Positions 63,306 to 64,000 of a stretch of 64,000 nt of DNA are shown piece by piece. The notes under the pieces were generated by a model. It was not told the origin of the DNA, searched no databases, and saw only the letters and a list, made by a program, of their open reading frames with translations. A program made the position numbers and the translations under genes. Location: positions 585,528 through 649,527 of the forward strand of contig NZ_KE384342.1 of assembly GCF_000425265.1 (NCBI RefSeq), in the 5' to 3' direction. This DNA comes from Maridesulfovibrio zosterae DSM 11974 (GTDB taxonomy: Bacteria; Desulfobacterota; Desulfovibrionia; Desulfovibrionales; Desulfovibrionaceae). Positions within the stretch are counted from its first letter, which is position 1. Every line of letters starts with the position of its first letter.

Positions 63306-64000
63306 ATGTCAAAAAATGAACCACTCATAAAAGCAGAAACAATAATTACCGGCCATGTAAATGCAGATTTTGATTGTTTAGCTGCCATTGTTGCTGCCGG
63401 CAAACTATATCCGGATGCAATTTTAATTTTCCCAGGAAGTCAGGAAAAAAATTTACGCAATTTTTATATGGAGAGTGCAACATATTTTTTTAATTTTAAA
63501 CATTTAAAAGATATTGATAAAGATTCAGTTAAACTCCTTGTTGTTGTGGATACTTCCAGAAAAAAGAGAATTGTCCATGTGAGTTCCATTTTGGATAATC
63601 ATGATTTGCGCATCCATATTTATGATCACCATATGCAATCTGAGTGCGACCTGAATCCTGAATTTATTATAAAAAAGCCTTGGGGTTCAAGCGTTGCAAT
63701 CATTTCTCATGAAATTATAAAAAAGGGAATTGAAATTAATCAGGAAGAAGCCACTATTTTGGGCCTCGGGCTATATGAAGATACAGGCTCATTTCATTTT
63801 AATTCAACTACTGAACATGACTTTGAAGCAGGGAAATGGCTGCTCAAAAACGGCATGGAACTGGATGTAATCACTGACCTTCTCAATAGAGATTTAAACG
63901 CACAGCAGATAACTCTGCTAGGCAGACTTTTAGAGGGAGCTTCAACGCACTCTATTAATGATCTTGAAATTGTTATTTCAGAAGTCAGCACTCCCGATTA
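63306..64000 (+). CDS. DHH-family phosphoesterase, N-terminal part of a poly(A) polymerase/CBS-type protein (runs off window end)
   Basis: The first 231 codons of a longer gene. The DHH-type manganese phosphoesterase motifs are visible: ITGHVNADFDCLAAIVAAG (HxxxDxD), VVVDTSRK, the namesake IYDHHMQ, and GLGLYEDTGSFHF. In sulfate reducers such a domain commonly precedes CBS domains and a tRNA nucleotidyltransferase/poly(A) polymerase domain in one large protein; the rest lies beyond the window, so that part is inferred. The ATG lies 10 bases after xerD. Confidence 0.88.
   Translation, partial: MSKNEPLIKAETIITGHVNADFDCLAAIVAAGKLYPDAILIFPGSQEKNLRNFYMESATYFFNFKHLKDIDKDSVKLLVVVDTSRKKRIVHVSSILDNHDLRIHIYDHHMQSECDLNPEFIIKKPWGSSVAIISHEIIKKGIEINQEEATILGLGLYEDTGSFHFNSTTEHDFEAGKWLLKNGMELDVITDLLNRDLNAQQITLLGRLLEGASTHSINDLEIVISEVSTPD

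Noticed and set aside
1-64000. CRISPR arrays or insertion sequences
   Set aside because: No regularly spaced short repeats and no transposase-like ORF with terminal inverted repeats were found on either strand.

Overview
The window is a chromosomal segment of an anaerobic, low-GC Gram-negative bacterium. It most resembles a marine sulfate reducer of the Desulfovibrio/Maridesulfovibrio group. That placement is inferred from the gene families: a selenocysteine formate dehydrogenase with its own tetrahaem cytochrome c3, LL-diaminopimelate aminotransferase, a DHH-type poly(A) polymerase-like protein, TrkAH, MgtE and several small proteins without general homologues. No rRNA, insertion sequence, CRISPR array or prophage was seen. 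Most of the window is ordinary core genome, densely packed, with many factor-independent terminators.

Layout: 1-6234 (minus strand) is one long operon-like run, pdxJ-acpS-nnr-CBS-tsaE-lysC-cimA, the last gene cut by the window start. 6496-8088 holds UDP-glucose dehydrogenase and a small unknown protein converging on a shared terminator. 8354-19965 (plus) carries cheW, mfd, two SurA-like chaperones, a RodZ-like protein, recO, glyQ, glyS and rpsT. 20323-23141 is the trkA-trkH potassium uptake pair. 23197-27265 (minus) is a GNAT acetylase and the NAD operon nadC-nadA-nadB. 27437-33275 has mgtE, a metallo-beta-lactamase-fold hydrolase with ubiX, the formate-using purine enzyme purT, and an NhaC-type antiporter.

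33543-38054 (minus) is a periplasmic formate dehydrogenase operon: a small unknown ORF, a catalytic subunit with an in-frame UGA read as selenocysteine, an Fe-S subunit and cytochrome c3. 38563-43165 (minus) carries a methyltransferase, a BON-like secreted protein, an isolated gcvT and a large unrecognised protein. 43559-50135 (plus apart from one Nudix gene) holds a Cys-rich small protein, a GAF protein, mreB, an inositol monophosphatase, rimI, and the pgk-tpiA-secG run.

50197-51404 holds three copies of tRNA-Leu(GAG), with a decayed potassium-channel regulatory (RCK/TrkA-N) pseudogene between copies two and three. Then come a secreted thermonuclease and, on the minus strand, an intact two-helix potassium channel whose RCK domain is followed by a complete seven-ligand hemerythrin domain. 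This channel is the most unusual protein in the window. 53725-56680 is a glutamate decarboxylase, a small unknown protein and an M20 amidohydrolase. 56734-62264 (minus) has a TPR lipoprotein-like or periplasmic protein, a degenerate fructose-6-phosphate aldolase-like protein, a membrane-anchored YHS-like protein, folK with no ordinary start codon, and dapL. The window ends with xerD and the first 231 codons of a DHH/poly(A) polymerase-type protein.

The best candidates for new biology are the channel-hemerythrin fusion, the noncanonical folK start, the decayed aldolase homologue, the leader ORF of the formate dehydrogenase operon and the 579-residue unknown protein. All statements rest on reading the sequence; no database search was possible.
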